Shown here one piece after another: positions 21,375 through 32,526 of a DNA stretch of 64,000 nucleotides. This DNA comes from Aspidiotus rigidus. Its lineage: Eukaryota > Arthropoda > Insecta > Hemiptera > Diaspididae. Location: contig JAVHKY010000048.1 in the NCBI GenBank assembly GCA_035079385.1, positions 2,130,229 through 2,194,228 of the forward strand. The letters are read 5' to 3'. Both the position numbers and the translations under genes were made by a program. The notes beneath the pieces are model-generated. The model was not told the DNA's origin and did no database searches. It saw nothing but the letters and a program-made list of their open reading frames with translations. The first letter of the stretch is position 1; each line of letters opens with the position of its first letter.

Positions 21375-21635
21375 ATGAATAATACCTTCTCTACTATGAT
21401 TGTAGAGGGTAAGAAATTGTCAAGGTATATGCAAAAATCATTGAAAGATATTAAATTTCATGAAGATTTCAAATCTGTATTTTCAGAAGTAGGAACTAAG
21501 AAATTGACTGGTGATGAATTGAAACAAATGAAATCTGACCCTAAAAAAGGACCTAGATTTAATAATATTAAGAAAATAACTACTGTAAATGTACCCAGTA
21601 GAAATAATGATGCAACTATCATCCAACAAAACTGA
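21375..21635 (+). CDS. Small basic protein of the second PolB element
   Basis: 87 codons from ATG at 21375, no interruption. Reads MNNTFSTMIVEGKKLSRYMQ and ends KKITTVNVPSRNN plus a short tail. It may be the C-terminal part of the preceding broken coiled-coil ORF, since the frame upstream (KIIKYQAEKHNDNSG) is also open. Function unknown. Confidence 0.5.
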   Translation: MNNTFSTMIVEGKKLSRYMQKSLKDIKFHEDFKSVFSEVGTKKLTGDELKQMKSDPKKGPRFNNIKKITTVNVPSRNNDATIIQQN

Positions 21636-21729
21636 ATTAGTAGGACTTTGGACATACATCCTGTTGTTTACCGGTTGTCAACTTGAGAAGGGTTTTTTTT
21701 GGAAGGTTTATTGATTGAGCATACTTTGA

Positions 21730-22195
21730 ACAGACATCCTGTTGAATTTGAACAGGTGTACTGTCCTGTTGAATTTGAACAGCTAGTGTACCATCCTCTA
21801 GATGTTGTCTTGTCAATTTGTGTTGACTGGTTGACGACCTTGAGCATACACCCTGTCATTTGGATGTCAACTTTTCTCTTTTGAATGCATCTAGTTGACA
21901 AGTGCTCATCAACCTTGAACTTACACCCTGTCATCTGTTTGTCAACTCTGAACATACATAATGTCAACCCTTGAACATACACCCTGTCGTCTAGCTGTCA
22001 AATTTGAACAGGTGTCTGTTGAATTTGAACAGGCGTCTGTCTGTTGAATTTGAATGGGTGTCAGTTGAGTTTGAATAGGTGTCTGTTGAGTTTGAACTGT
22101 TGTCTGTTGGGTTTGAACAGGTGTACTGTTGACTGTCCGTTGAATTTGAACGGGTGTACCATCTAGCTGTTGAATTTGTACAGGTCATTTTAGGA
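21730..22195. repeat. Minisatellite of TTGAATTTGAACAGG units
   Basis: About ten copies of a 21-28-bp unit (core GTTGAATTTGAACAGGTGT), at about 21740, 21768, 22000, 22017, 22042, 22064, 22085, 22106, 22139 and 22169. A second motif, AACATACACCCTGTCATCTG-like, lies between the first two and the rest. Many units are 21 bp, so an Asn/Ser/Thr-rich heptapeptide could be read on the minus strand, but this is more simply explained by the repeat. Confidence 0.75.
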
Positions 22196-22393
22196 AGGCT
22201 TTTGGAATGTTTATTGATTGAACGTTTTTTGAGAAGGATTTGGACAGGATTTGAGACGGTTTTGGACAGGATTTGGGAAGGTTTTCTAACGGTTTTTATG
22301 TCTCCATGTTTTGTTTATTGGACATAATTATGAAAATAAATTTCTTCTTAAAAAATTTCCTACTTACATAATTGAAAGTATATTAAGAGAAAG
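22196..22393 (+). promoter_or_regulatory. Conserved upstream region of the zinc-finger ORF
   Basis: Contains two GGACAGGATTTG copies, GAAGGTTTTCTAACGGTTTTT and an A/T-rich stretch next to the ATG; all are shared with the region upstream of the zinc-finger pseudogene at 10217. Confidence 0.5.
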
Positions 22394-22858
22394 ATGACAC
22401 GAAAATCTCGGGTTATCAAGTTTTCACAAAAAGAAAGATACTGTTCTAAGTGTAAGAAAATGAAGAATGAAAAAGAATTTGCATCTTCACCTCTTAAATC
22501 AATTGAAAATACCTCTCCAATAATGTGTAAGGAATGTGCTAATGTTAAAAATAAAATAACAATAGATTTGTCTCAAAATGAAAAATATTGTGTACGATGT
22601 AAGTCTATAAAAGATAGAAAGAATTTCAATAAGAATCAGGATTGGTGTAAAGACTGTCAGAGTGAATCAATGAAAGAATATTATGAGAAGAATAAAGATA
22701 ACCATAAATTGGTAACTAAAGAAAATTATAATAAGCGTAAGCAACTGAAAACTGTTTGTGAATGTGGAAGAACTATTTCATTAGTTTCACTAAAAAAACA
22801 TCTTACAACTAAAATACATAAGGATATGTTAGAAATAAAACAACAGTTCAAAAAATAA
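22394..22858 (+). CDS. Zinc-finger protein of the second PolB element, intact
   Basis: 154 codons from ATG. Two tandem zinc units are visible: YCSKCKKMKNEKEF...MCKEC, then YCVRCKSIKDRKNF...WCKDC, followed by a Lys-rich YYEKNKDNHKL helix and VCECGRTISLVSLKKH. The first C-x2-C...C-x2-C module resembles the zinc site of endonuclease VII-like proteins, though the catalytic part is not recognisable. The copy in the first element (9763-10217) is frameshifted. Likely nucleic-acid binding (inference). Confidence 0.75.
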   Translation: MTRKSRVIKFSQKERYCSKCKKMKNEKEFASSPLKSIENTSPIMCKECANVKNKITIDLSQNEKYCVRCKSIKDRKNFNKNQDWCKDCQSESMKEYYEKNKDNHKLVTKENYNKRKQLKTVCECGRTISLVSLKKHLTTKIHKDMLEIKQQFKK

Positions 22859-22915
22859 TTTTTCTGTAAAAATTTTCTCTTAATAAATTAAAAGAAAAAA
22901 TTTATTAAGAGTAAA

Positions 22916-23152
22916 ATGAATACAAGAAATCAAATCACAATAAGTGTTATAAGAAATGAAACTGGCAGACAATATCCAAATATTGCCCAATGGATTCAGT
23001 TTTTCAAAGTCCATAACTTCTATCCAAATAAAACTACAAGTCAAATAGTGTACTATTTAAGAAAATATAGAATTTATATAGCTTTCAGAGGAGAGGAAGT
23101 GACCTCAAAATTGAGTGATTTATATTTTATATTATTACAAAAATTACCGTGA
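22916..23152 (+). CDS. Small ORF between the zinc finger and PolB
   Basis: 79 codons, ATG at 22916, 58 bp after the zinc-finger stop. Reads MNTRNQITISVIRNETGRQY and later SQIVYYLRKYRIYIAFRGEE. No family recognised. Its place corresponds to the SAP-like ORF in the first element but the sequences do not look alike. Its last codons touch an inserted element (23144-25580), so the natural C-terminus may be lost. Confidence 0.45.
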   Translation: MNTRNQITISVIRNETGRQYPNIAQWIQFFKVHNFYPNKTTSQIVYYLRKYRIYIAFRGEEVTSKLSDLYFILLQKLP

Positions 23153-23997
23153 GATGGGGCTACATTGAACAAAAAATGTGATTTTTTCCTACATTTTTGC
23201 GCGCTGCTAATTTGTGTACACTGGTAATGCAAAAATACCTCTGTCAAAAAAGTTTCCCCTTCAAATTCTCTATCCTACCTCTTTCTCAGATTTTTACTAG
23301 AGTTATTACATTTGCCTGCAGAGCTCTGTGAAGGTGGCGTTCAAAGTTTGACTCAAAATGGGGCTACATTGTACACTTGGTCTTCTAAGCTAGGTAGCAG
23401 ATTTCTGAAACATGGTATCGAAGGGGGATATCCTCAGATTGAACCATACCAATTTTAGTCCAAATCTGTCGGTAATTGGAGGAGCCGGGAGCCATAACAA
23501 GTCCAAAAAAATGCATTTTCCTCGAAAACTACCTTTTTTTTTTGACATATTTTCACCTCTGTATGAGGATTTTAAGTAGGTGTGCAGAGTTTTGCAGAGG
23601 ATATCGATGGGGGGCAATCTAAAATGAAGCATACCAAATTTGGTCCAAATTGGTCAATAATCAGAAGGTCTAGAAACAAGAGTGTTAAAAATTTATAGAC
23701 ATGTTTTACAAAAAACTCAGTTTTCCAATAAACTATTTTTTTTACCTCTATACATAGGCGCTAGAGAGCTGAAAAGTGAAAAGAAATCGTATTTTAGTTG
23801 GGGTGAGTGTCACCAGGTGCTGAAAAACTCAAATTTAATAAATTGAAAAATCTCAATATCAAATAAGTAGTAAAAAAATAAATCACAAGAAACAATTTTG
23901 ATTAGAAAAATCACGAGCTTATCAAGACATGCTTTTTCCAACGTTTTGGCCGTGTAGTTACAATAACTTCGAGACCCTTTTGTAGGTTTATAATGAC

Positions 23998-24549
23998 TAG
24001 AGCTAGGATTCCTCGGTTTTTGTCGAATGAGTTTGCTATAACGGGCAGATCAGTAGAAATGAAATAGGAGTACGTTTCATAGTGGTAGGGACCCATAAAA
24101 AAAATTCTATTTAACCGAAAAAAACCGAAAACCTTTTCAAGTACTGAAAACAGGCATAAAACCAAAAATGACCAAAAGGTAAAATTTATCAAAACAGTAG
24201 AAAAAAGCAGTTCATAGCGAACAATTTTGAGAAATGGAAGTACAGAAACGATGGAAAAGATGAAAAAAACTGTGTTACTCATCTACTGATCCACAGTATG
24301 TCGACGTAGAACGTTTGTTTTCCGATTATAAATATATTCTTATGGACAGAAGACACTCTTTCACGCAAGATAACCTCGGAAAGCACATTGTCGTGCTTCT
24401 GAGTAAGCGATTTTTGTAAAAATGTCAAAATTTCAGAAAAATTTGTATTATTTTCAATTTTTTTTTTTTCTATTTTCCCAAATGAAACCGAAAATAAGAT
24501 TTCTTGAACCGATTTTCAATGTTTTTACAACCGAAAAATCCGAGCTCTA
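23998..24549. mobile_element. hAT MITE (552 bp)
   Basis: Ends TAGAGCTAGGATT and, inverted, TAGAGCTCGGATT are flanked by a perfect 8-bp duplication ATAATGAC (23990-23997 and 24550-24557). The interior has AACCGAAAA-type repeats and no coding sequence. Confidence 0.88.
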
Positions 24550-25168
24550 ATAATGACGAATCATCTTGGATTACGGCAGATGGCGATTACAAACCTGATA
24601 AGTAAAGAAAATTGATATAATCGTCGTTCTACTGATAATATTGAAAATGAGAAGCAACGCGTTCAAAATAGCCTCATTTTGTAAATCGTTCACAGAAACC
24701 ATTACAGGCGTCCGATCAACTTGAAGTAAATTGCAATGTAATGCTAAACGATGCTTCTACCCGAAGAAAAAGTACTGACCGCATTCAAAGCGTATTTTTA
24801 TATTTTTCGCCGAACTTTTTTGTTTGTGAAAAAACGACTCACGAAATTTAGAATGTGTTCACGTGCACGAATCAAACAAAACCATAGATATTAACAGTAA
24901 GCTGATAACACGGAGTTGTCAATCGACTCATTGGAATTGCATAAATGTTTTTATAACTCCTGCTACGAAAGTGCGTTTTTTGTTGGTCGATTTTCGGTGC
25001 GAAAGTAGTTGTTTGAGAATTCATCTACTTTGTAGGTCGTCTATTTCCTTTTCTATCCTCTTCTCTCATTTTACCGCCCGCTTGCTACATTACCACCCTG
25101 AATTCACATTTTTCTGCCCGCTCCATTCTCGACGGCCATTTTCTCTTTATTATTTTTTTTTTGTCTCC

Positions 25169-25233
25169 GCGATCAGGGCTCGAACCACGCACTCCTGACT
25201 TCGCAAGCCGTTGCACTACCAGCTGCGCCGCAT
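25169..25233 (-). tRNA. tRNA-like sequence (SINE head)
   Basis: Minus strand shows an A-box-like GCGGCGCAGCTGGTAGTGCA and B-box GTGGTTCGAGCCC, followed by an A-rich tail (complement of the T run at 25151-25162). Fits a tRNA-derived SINE better than a working tRNA because the acceptor stem is poor. Confidence 0.5.
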
Positions 25234-25551
25234 TGCTCTATATCGATAGTGGGTGATAATGTTCTATGTTAGCAGCAGGAGAAATTGCGTGCAACGGCGA
25301 CCGGGTGACGAGTTGTCGACAAAACAAAAAACGCACACTCTTAGCCGTCGTCGTTATAAAAAAAATCTTCCAAGACAAGGAGCGAAGCGACTCGAGTGAC
25401 TCGTTCGGCTTGCTCCGCTCGTCTTCGACTCGCGTCGCAACTACACCAAACTCGTCACTCAAAACGTCGCTTTCGCACCTTGTCATGAAATATACTAATT
25501 CTTCATTCGATCGCTAGGCACGAAAATGTACAAAATAGCCCCGAGTGTTCA

Positions 25552-28010
25552 ATGAAGCCCCATATCAGTATCACGGTAACGCAATCTAGATTACCCCAAC
25601 CAAATGTACAACGGATTATTTTTACATTGACAAAGGAGGAAATAAATACATGGCTTACTGGAGCTCCATTCCAATTTCATGATGATATATTTAGATCAAA
25701 TACTAGGAATAATATAAAAATTAGACCTCAATTCGTAGATGAAAATTTTGCTAGTAGACATGCTCAATTTGAAATTCATAATGAATGGGGAATACATGAT
25801 TTGAATGAGTTTTTATTTATTATGAAAAATGCTACTTTCGGACTTAAAAAATTGTTGAGATTGCATGAAGGAATTAGGGCTAATTTCTGTGTTACAGCAA
25901 CTTATGAAAGAAGGGGTCATACAGAAACTATTCAGACTGAACCATGGGGATTACAAACAGAAAATTATGTATTTCTTCGTAACTCCAACTTGAATGATAT
26001 GTATAATGAAATTACTAGAATTATAATAAGAAGACATGAAAAAATAGAAGATAATCTAGAGGGTAGTCAATGGGTTTTAGTATCAATTGATAGTTTCAGA
26101 ATCAATATAAATAGATATGATCCACTCAGAGCTGGTTCTTTCATTGAACTTCCAAAAGTTCTGGCAAGTAAGAAAGCAATTATAAATGTTAAAAATGAGA
26201 ACGATGATAAATGTTATTTATGGTCCATTTTAGCTGGTTTACATCCAGTAGAAAAGGATGCTCAAAGAGTGTCTAAATATAAAAAATATGAGCATGATTT
26301 TGATAAAGCTCTAAAAGATATTAAATTTCCAATAAAAGTTCAAGATAGTGATAAATTTGTAAATAGAGTTAATAATCTTAATTTAATTAAAGAAGGATTC
26401 TCAATTAATATTTATCATCATAATAATAAATATAAAATTTATCCATTATCAGTAACAAAAGATGAAGAGAAAAATCATATTGATTTACTACTTTTAAAAA
26501 TGATAAAGGAAATTCTCATTATTGTTTGATTAAGGATTTATGGAAATTAGTTGGAAAACAAACAACATCAGATCATAAGAGGAGACATCTTTGTAAAAAT
26601 GTGTTTGCATAGTTTTCCTACTGAAAAGGTATTATCTGACCATAAGAATTATTGTAGATTAAATAAACCTGCCAAAGTAATTCTACCTGATAAGAGCAAT
26701 AATATTGTTGAATTTAAAAATTATAATCATTCAATGAAGGTACCATTTGCTATATATGGAGATTTTGAAAGTCTTATAAAGCAGCTTAATAAAATAGAAG
26801 AACTGAATAGAAAAATAGAAAAACTTGCAAAAAAATTAAATAAAACAAAGGAAGAAGATGAAAAATATGAATCATATACAATTAAAATTCAAAGACATCT
26901 TCCAATCAGTTTTGTTTATTACATTATATATGCTAATGGGGAAATTAGACAAAATTTATTTGAACATTTTGGTTTAGATGCACCAAAGAAATTGTATGAA
27001 AAATTAAGAGAAAATGCTTTACATAAGTTATTGCGCAAGAATATTTAGATAGAAAAATTAAAATGAAAGAACTATCTGAAACACAGAAAATGGAATACAA
27101 AAATGCTAAGGACTGTCATATTTGTGAAAGAAATCTTAATGATACACCTTCCTCTACTGAAAAAGATCTAAGAATATTGAATAAGAAAATTGATGTTGCT
27201 CGTAAATCATTATTATGGATAGAACAGGAAGATAAGTTTGAAGAACTTGTAGATAAAGCAAGAATTAAGTATGAAACAGAGGGAGGAGATATGAATAGAT
27301 TTTATGAAAACTACCGGTATACTCAAATTAAAAGGTATAAAATTAGATGATGAAGAGAAACTCAACAAACTTATTGAATTTGTACAGAATAGAAAAATTG
27401 TAGATAAAACAAGAAATAAATATGAAAAAGATGGAGGAGATATTAATACATTTTATGAAAACTATATTTCTACATTGGAAAATGTAGAAAAAGAAAATAA
27501 TGAATAATTATGAAGAAAAAATCTTCAATAAAGTTATAGAATTTGTGAAGAATAGGAAATATAATATTGAGAAGAAAGAAGAACTAAATACAAACATTTC
27601 AAACTGGGAAAAAGAATTAAAATTATTGGAAAGTAATGAATTTGTAAATAAAATGAAAGTTCGAGATCATGATCATCTAACTGGAGAATTTAGAGGAGCA
27701 GCTCATAGTGTTTGTAACCTTAATTATAATGTAGGTACCTAGATTTATTCCAATTTATTTTCATAATTTATCAGGATATGATGCTCATTTAATAATTATT
27801 AAAGAATTTGAAGATGATTATAATGATATTACGACAATTCCGAATAATGAAGAAAAAAATATATCATTTTCAAAAGTTGTAAAATATGATAGTGGGTTTA
27901 GGAATAAAAAAAATGAAATAATTTACAACAAAATTGAGCTTAGATTCTTAGATTCATATAAATTCCTACCATGTTCACTATCAGAATTGGCTAAAAATAT
28001 GAAAAGATGA
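25552..28010 (+). pseudogene. DNA polymerase B of the second PolB element, frameshifted and 3'-truncated
   Basis: The first open part (25552-26529) has the Polinton-type N-terminal region, including LRAGSFIELPKVLASKKAII and CYLWSILAGLHPV. Next, in other frames, come CLHSFPTEKVLSDHKNYC (26590-26660) and AIYGDFESL, the Exo I metal-binding motif (near 26755). RDHDHLTGEFRGAAHSVCNL follows (27660-27720), then FHNLSGYDAHLI, the Exo II region (near 27760). The gene stops abruptly at about 28010 before Exo III and the polymerase motifs. At least four frameshifts. This is a different PolB lineage from the first element. Confidence 0.85.
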
Positions 28011-28317
28011 TTCATGTCCGCGTAACCATTTTCCGTTCTTAGAATTGAGACTCATTTGATCAACGTTATTATACCGAATACTTTGGGAAAAAACGGTACT
28101 TCTTGAGTCACGTTGGTTATACAAGATGTTTACTCGCGGCCATATATGACCGCGTAACCATTTTCCATTCTTAGTTAAACGAGTATAGTTTGTCTATCAA
28201 AGTTGTCTAAACGAGATATAATCTTATAATATTTTTAACACGTAGTAGCTTCGTCAGCTTCCACAAAATTAACTAGTTTTGTTGAACGAGAAACTAAACT
28301 TATACTGTCTTTTCACA
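28011..28317. other. Unassigned, with a duplicated 25-bp motif
   Basis: CCGCGTAACCATTTTCC is repeated at about 28019 and 28150, each followed by a TTCTTAG. No gene recognised. This marks the truncation point of the PolB element. Confidence 0.4.
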
Positions 28318-28880
28318 GGAATTCTATCGTAATAAGGCGATCGAAAATGAAGTCGATACCATATTACGAAGCCATCTGGAACTAGTCGCAGAAACCGTCT
28401 TGGTATCGAATCCTGTACCAAAATCCGCTAAAGAATTCCAAAAATATTCTCAAGAAAACAACTTACAAATTGATTCAAATTAATGAATGTTATCGCTGGA
28501 AAAACCACCCCAAAAATTGTATGGCCAAAAGAGTTCAGCACAGAAATGAAGATGTCCACTGGCCGAAAAATCAACCTTCGTTTCTGCGAATGGTACTGGA
28601 TCCTTCGAACGTCTAACTTTAAATTTGTAGAAGACTTAGTTGCAGAATTAGAAAAGTTTGGTACCGGTATTTCAGTGTTTGAGTTCTGCTACGGTATTGC
28701 AGGGTTGTATATTTACGAGAGTGAATCAATACACATCCGTGGGTGTGCTTATACAAGGATGAATTACTTGGTGCTTTACTAAAGCGTGTTCATTATCGTT
28801 TAGTCGCAGATTCCACCAGGATTTTGTTGAATCACACTTGGTTAGATAAATATGATGAATTGTAAATACTAGGTAGTTGT
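28318..28880 (+). pseudogene. Exon-like coding relic, family unknown
   Basis: A good splice acceptor (CTTTTCACAG) precedes an open stretch reading EFYRNKAIENEVDTILRSHL. After a stop at about 28482, coding-like sequence continues in shifting frames: CEWYWILRTSNFKFVEDLV, then ELEKFGTGISVFEFCYGIAG, and last DELLGALLKRVHYRL ending at 28864. It could be a captured host exon or another element's gene. Confidence 0.4.
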
Positions 28881-29299
28881 TACGATAAAAATTGTTTTAT
28901 TATTTTCCTAGTACGTACCCGTACTGGGTTTTTACTCTCGTTATTATCAGTTCTCAATAGCTAGTTATCAACTTATATTCGATAAACATGTACGGTACCT
29001 AGTATTCTTTCTTCATTATTTTCATCGTCCCGTTGTCGAGTAAAATTTAAACAAATACACTTGTGAATAGTTATTATATTATTCGGTTATGATTAGAGAA
29101 CGGATTTCTAAGTTTTTCTCGAACGGTTTCCCTAAGGACGAATCGAAAGCTGACGAGATATGAGCACGAAGACATTGGACATAGTTTAATTATCCGTGCA
29201 TGATAGGGTGCCTGAACGTTTGTGCACATTTTGAAAAGTTCAATGACGATCAAGCCAAGATTGTTTAAGCTTCGATGTTTGTGCACCTGAGTGTTGAAA

Positions 29300-30310
29300 A
29301 AGTTCAATACTAAGTCAAGATTTTTTGAGCCTGAGTGTCCTAAATTTTTTTTTTTAGCCTGAACATTTGTGCACCTGAGTGTCCTGGAGTGTCCTGAATT
29401 TTTGGTAAAAAATTTACCTTATTTATCATAATTTAGAGAATAAATTTTGGGGCTATATTTTGACAGTGTCCTGATAAGTGTCCTATACGTACTTGCATGG
29501 TAAATATTTTTCTTGTGTACCTATATCTTGTCAAAAATGAAAATAAATTATGCCTGAACGTTCGTGAGCGTTGAAAAAATCATAGACCTTATTTTTTCAT
29601 CATTTTTCACTATTGAAATTTACAAGAGGTTGACAATTTTAACCCCTTTTAAAATAAGTATCCTATACGTACTTGCATGGTAAAAATTTTTCCTATCTGT
29701 CAGATGAAGCTTGAATAAGGCTAAATAATGGTAATAAATTATGCCTGAACGTTCGTGCCTTATTTATTGTATTACTGGAAAAATAATATCAATTTGGTCA
29801 AATTTGCGAGTGTACTGATAAGTGTCCTATATGTACTTGCATGGTAAAAATCTTGGAATAAGGTTAAATAATGGTAATAAATTATGCCTGAACGTTCATG
29901 AGCGTTGAAAAAATCATTGTTAAAGAATTTACCTTATTTATTGTATTTTAGAGGGGTAATATTTTAGGTCAAATTTTAGGATTAAAATTTTGATGAAAAT
30001 TATATCAATTTGTACAAATTTGAGGTTGTCCAGATAAGTATTCTATACGTACTTTGTGACTGTGATTTCAGTCAAATAAAGCTTAAATTGGTAATAAATT
30101 ATACCTGAACGTTTGTGAGCGTTGAAAAATCATAGGCAAAAAATTTACCTCATTTATCGTATTTTAGAGAATAAATTTTGGGGTAATATTTTAGATCAAA
30201 TTTTAGGATTAAAATTTTGATGAAAATGGTATCAATTTGTACAAATTTGAGATTGTCCAAAAAGTGTCCTAAACGTACTTTGTATACTACTTGTACCTTG
30301 TTTGGTCATA
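29300..30310. repeat. Degenerate tandem array, units ~170-220 bp
   Basis: The motif AAGTGTCCTATACGTACTTG recurs at about 29478, 29647 and 29819, and in changed form at 30034 and 30258. Each is followed by TAATAAATTATGCCTGAACG-like sequence and GCGTTGAAAAA. About five units. Satellite-like; no coding. Confidence 0.75.
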
Positions 30311-30584
30311 AAATAAGATTTTTAATCGTCTCGGAGTTCAATAATTTGATTTAAATTGAATTAATGAACGAGCTATTATACTTCTTTTTATGCATAATAT
30401 GAGTCTTGTACCTCATCAAGTCGAGAACTTGACATCATGAACCAATAATTTTAGATATTATGGATCACGAATCGCCAATTGACGTTCAGTAATTTCCGTT
30501 TATTCTTAGTTCACCCACCAACCCTCTTAAAGCTTGTACTTGGAGATGTTTGTTTTTCTTAACAATCGCAGTAATTGGTCTAAA

Positions 30585-32400
30585 TATTTTACCGACATTT
30601 CTAACTAGAAAAGTGAGGTATTACACCTGTAGCAAGGTAAACAGGGGGAGTGGGCAATGAACTCTCTCGACGTTTTAGGGGTCCTAGATCACAACTAGCA
30701 TAAAAAAGAATTTCAGGTTTCCTTATATATATATAAGATTTTTTTGTCCGCGGAACTCCTCAGAAACTACCCGATGGATTTTTTTGTAACTTAGCCACAT
30801 TGTAGTATTATATCTGCTGAAGATGTGCCCCTGCAATTTTTTTGAAAATCGGATGAGTAGTTCTCGAGAAATGTTCAATTTGTTGAGAAATTTTGCAGTA
30901 TTTCAAGTACCTTTTTGTCCGCGTAACTCCTCCAAAACTACCCGATGGATTTTTTTGTAACTCGGCCATATTGTAGTATTATATTTGAAGATGTGCACCT
31001 GCATTTTTTTTGAGGATCGGATTAGTAGTTCTCGAGAAATTTTCACTTTTTTTGAAAAATTTTTCACTATCATGAGTAGCTTCTTACAAATAGCCGCAAA
31101 AAGCTGCTTACGTTAGGAGAAGCGGATTTTCCTATACATTTACCACTTTCGTTATCAGTATGTGCATTGTGATGAAGAAGCTTTCATCATTCGACAGGTT
31201 CATTCTTTGTTCATTCTTTACCAAGGGTTCATTGGATTTTATTTCCGATGAAACCTTTTCATTCAAATTTAGTACACTTGTATCTCGCTTCCCACAGCCC
31301 CTAGAGCGTTGAATTTTGTTTTGTCAAATTTTATTTGTTTTGTTAAAGTTATTTTTGAACGGATAGTGGCAATGGCGAGTTGTTCATTTTTCTAGCTATT
31401 TTTCATTATTATTAGTCATACTCGATAGTGAAAACCTTGAGATTGAATGATTAAGTACAATTTTTTAATCTTCATCAAGTGTGCTGATGCGAGACTACCT
31501 GGGTGATTTCACTCTTAATTAATAGTTGATTTATTTGTCATTTTTTCATGTATGAGTACATAATTAATAGTGGTTCATAGTTGATTTGAGGTGTCTCAGG
31601 AGATGGAAAGATTATTTTCAATTTGGACTGGCTTTTTTGAGTGAGATTTGAGATTAGACTATAACGAGTAAACCAGGCTTGGGTGCTATATATTTTTACC
31701 GAATTTTCTAGCTAGAAAAGTGAGGTAGTTTGTTAATACGTTTGGAATGATTGAAGCGTGAGGGAAGGAATGAGAGGTTGACTATTGGGTGATTGGTTGC
31801 TTCTTTCGTTTCGACATCGATTTTTTTAGTTTTTCGGGATCTCCTTGTAGCTGGATTCCCAGATGAAGAATTTTGGGGTGGAATGTGCATAGAAAATGGT
31901 GATATGATAGCGTGAAGGCAATTTATGAGTGCACGAGAGGAATAGCAGCTGGAGATAGCTTTAAGAGATGCCAGGAATCGGAAGTGATGAAGAATTGAAC
32001 CACTCATCCTAATATACAGTATACTAGACTAATAATATGCTAAGAATAACGTATGGGAAAAAATGATTGTAGAGCTCTTTTTTATTAGAAACAACTGTTA
32101 TAGCCTCGGAGCAGTTTGGACAGGGGGAGGGGGAGTGGTTTTTCTGGAGGCGTTTTGTAGGTTTTAGATGACTCTTAGCCTAAATTATAACAAAATTCAG
32201 GTTTCCTTATGGGATTATAGGTATTTTTACTTTGTTATCTGTTGATGTGACATCGTAGTGATAGAATTTATAAACTGAGTTTTATTGTTTATTCTACAAA
32301 TGTTTGACATGATTGACAGGTCATTGGTATTTAATTTAAAGAGAGGGAGTGACTCTCTCAATGTTTTTTGCATTGTGGGAAGAAAAGTCGTGTACTACTC
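30585..32400. repeat. Dispersed repeat X, copy A
   Basis: Begins near TAGAAAAGTGAGGTATTACACC and is shared with 40955-41106/46025-47360 and 49460-50400. An internal tandem pair of about 170-bp units (30740-31080) has ACTACCCGATGGATTTTTTT. The head and tail (about 32090-32240) are themselves diverged copies of a module ending CAGGTTTCCTTAT. No transposase or RT recognised, so the class is unknown. Confidence 0.7.
31708..32007 (-). CDS. Possible ORF of repeat X (copy A)
   Basis: 99 codons from ATG at 32007. Starts MSGSILHHFRFLASLKAISS and contains NPATRRSRKTKKIDVE. The matching stretch of another X copy (49018-49385) is open in the same frame over about 90 codons with roughly 80% similar residues. 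That is the only support for coding; no family known. Confidence 0.35.
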   Translation of the reverse strand: MSGSILHHFRFLASLKAISSCYSSRALINCLHAIISPFSMHIPPQNSSSGNPATRRSRKTKKIDVETKEATNHPIVNLSFLPSRFNHSKRINKLPHFSS

Positions 32401-32526
32401 ACGCGACTGCGTGAGTGTTTTTTTAAATGTTTTAATGTATTTTTAATGTATTTCTTTATGAACCGCGTTAAATTTTGATATCAACATTATTTTCAAGGTA
32501 GGATAAATTTTTCACAAACTACAAAT

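Larger units (their letters stand above)
23144..25580. mobile_element. Candidate 2.4-kb insertion with terminal inverted repeats
   Basis: TTACCGTGA and TGGGGCTACATTGAAC at 23144-23174 recur inverted at 25540-25580 (GTTCAATGAAGCCCCAT, then TCACGGTAA). It separates the accessory ORFs from PolB. No target duplication found and no transposase; inside are a hAT MITE (23998-24549) and a tRNA-like sequence. The right end overlaps the first codons of the PolB reading frame, so the polymerase start there is probably not original. Confidence 0.5.

Noticed and set aside
21668..22188. Asn/Ser/Thr-rich reading frames on the minus strand
   Set aside because: Fully explained by the 21-28-bp minisatellite; the frame breaks at unit-length changes.
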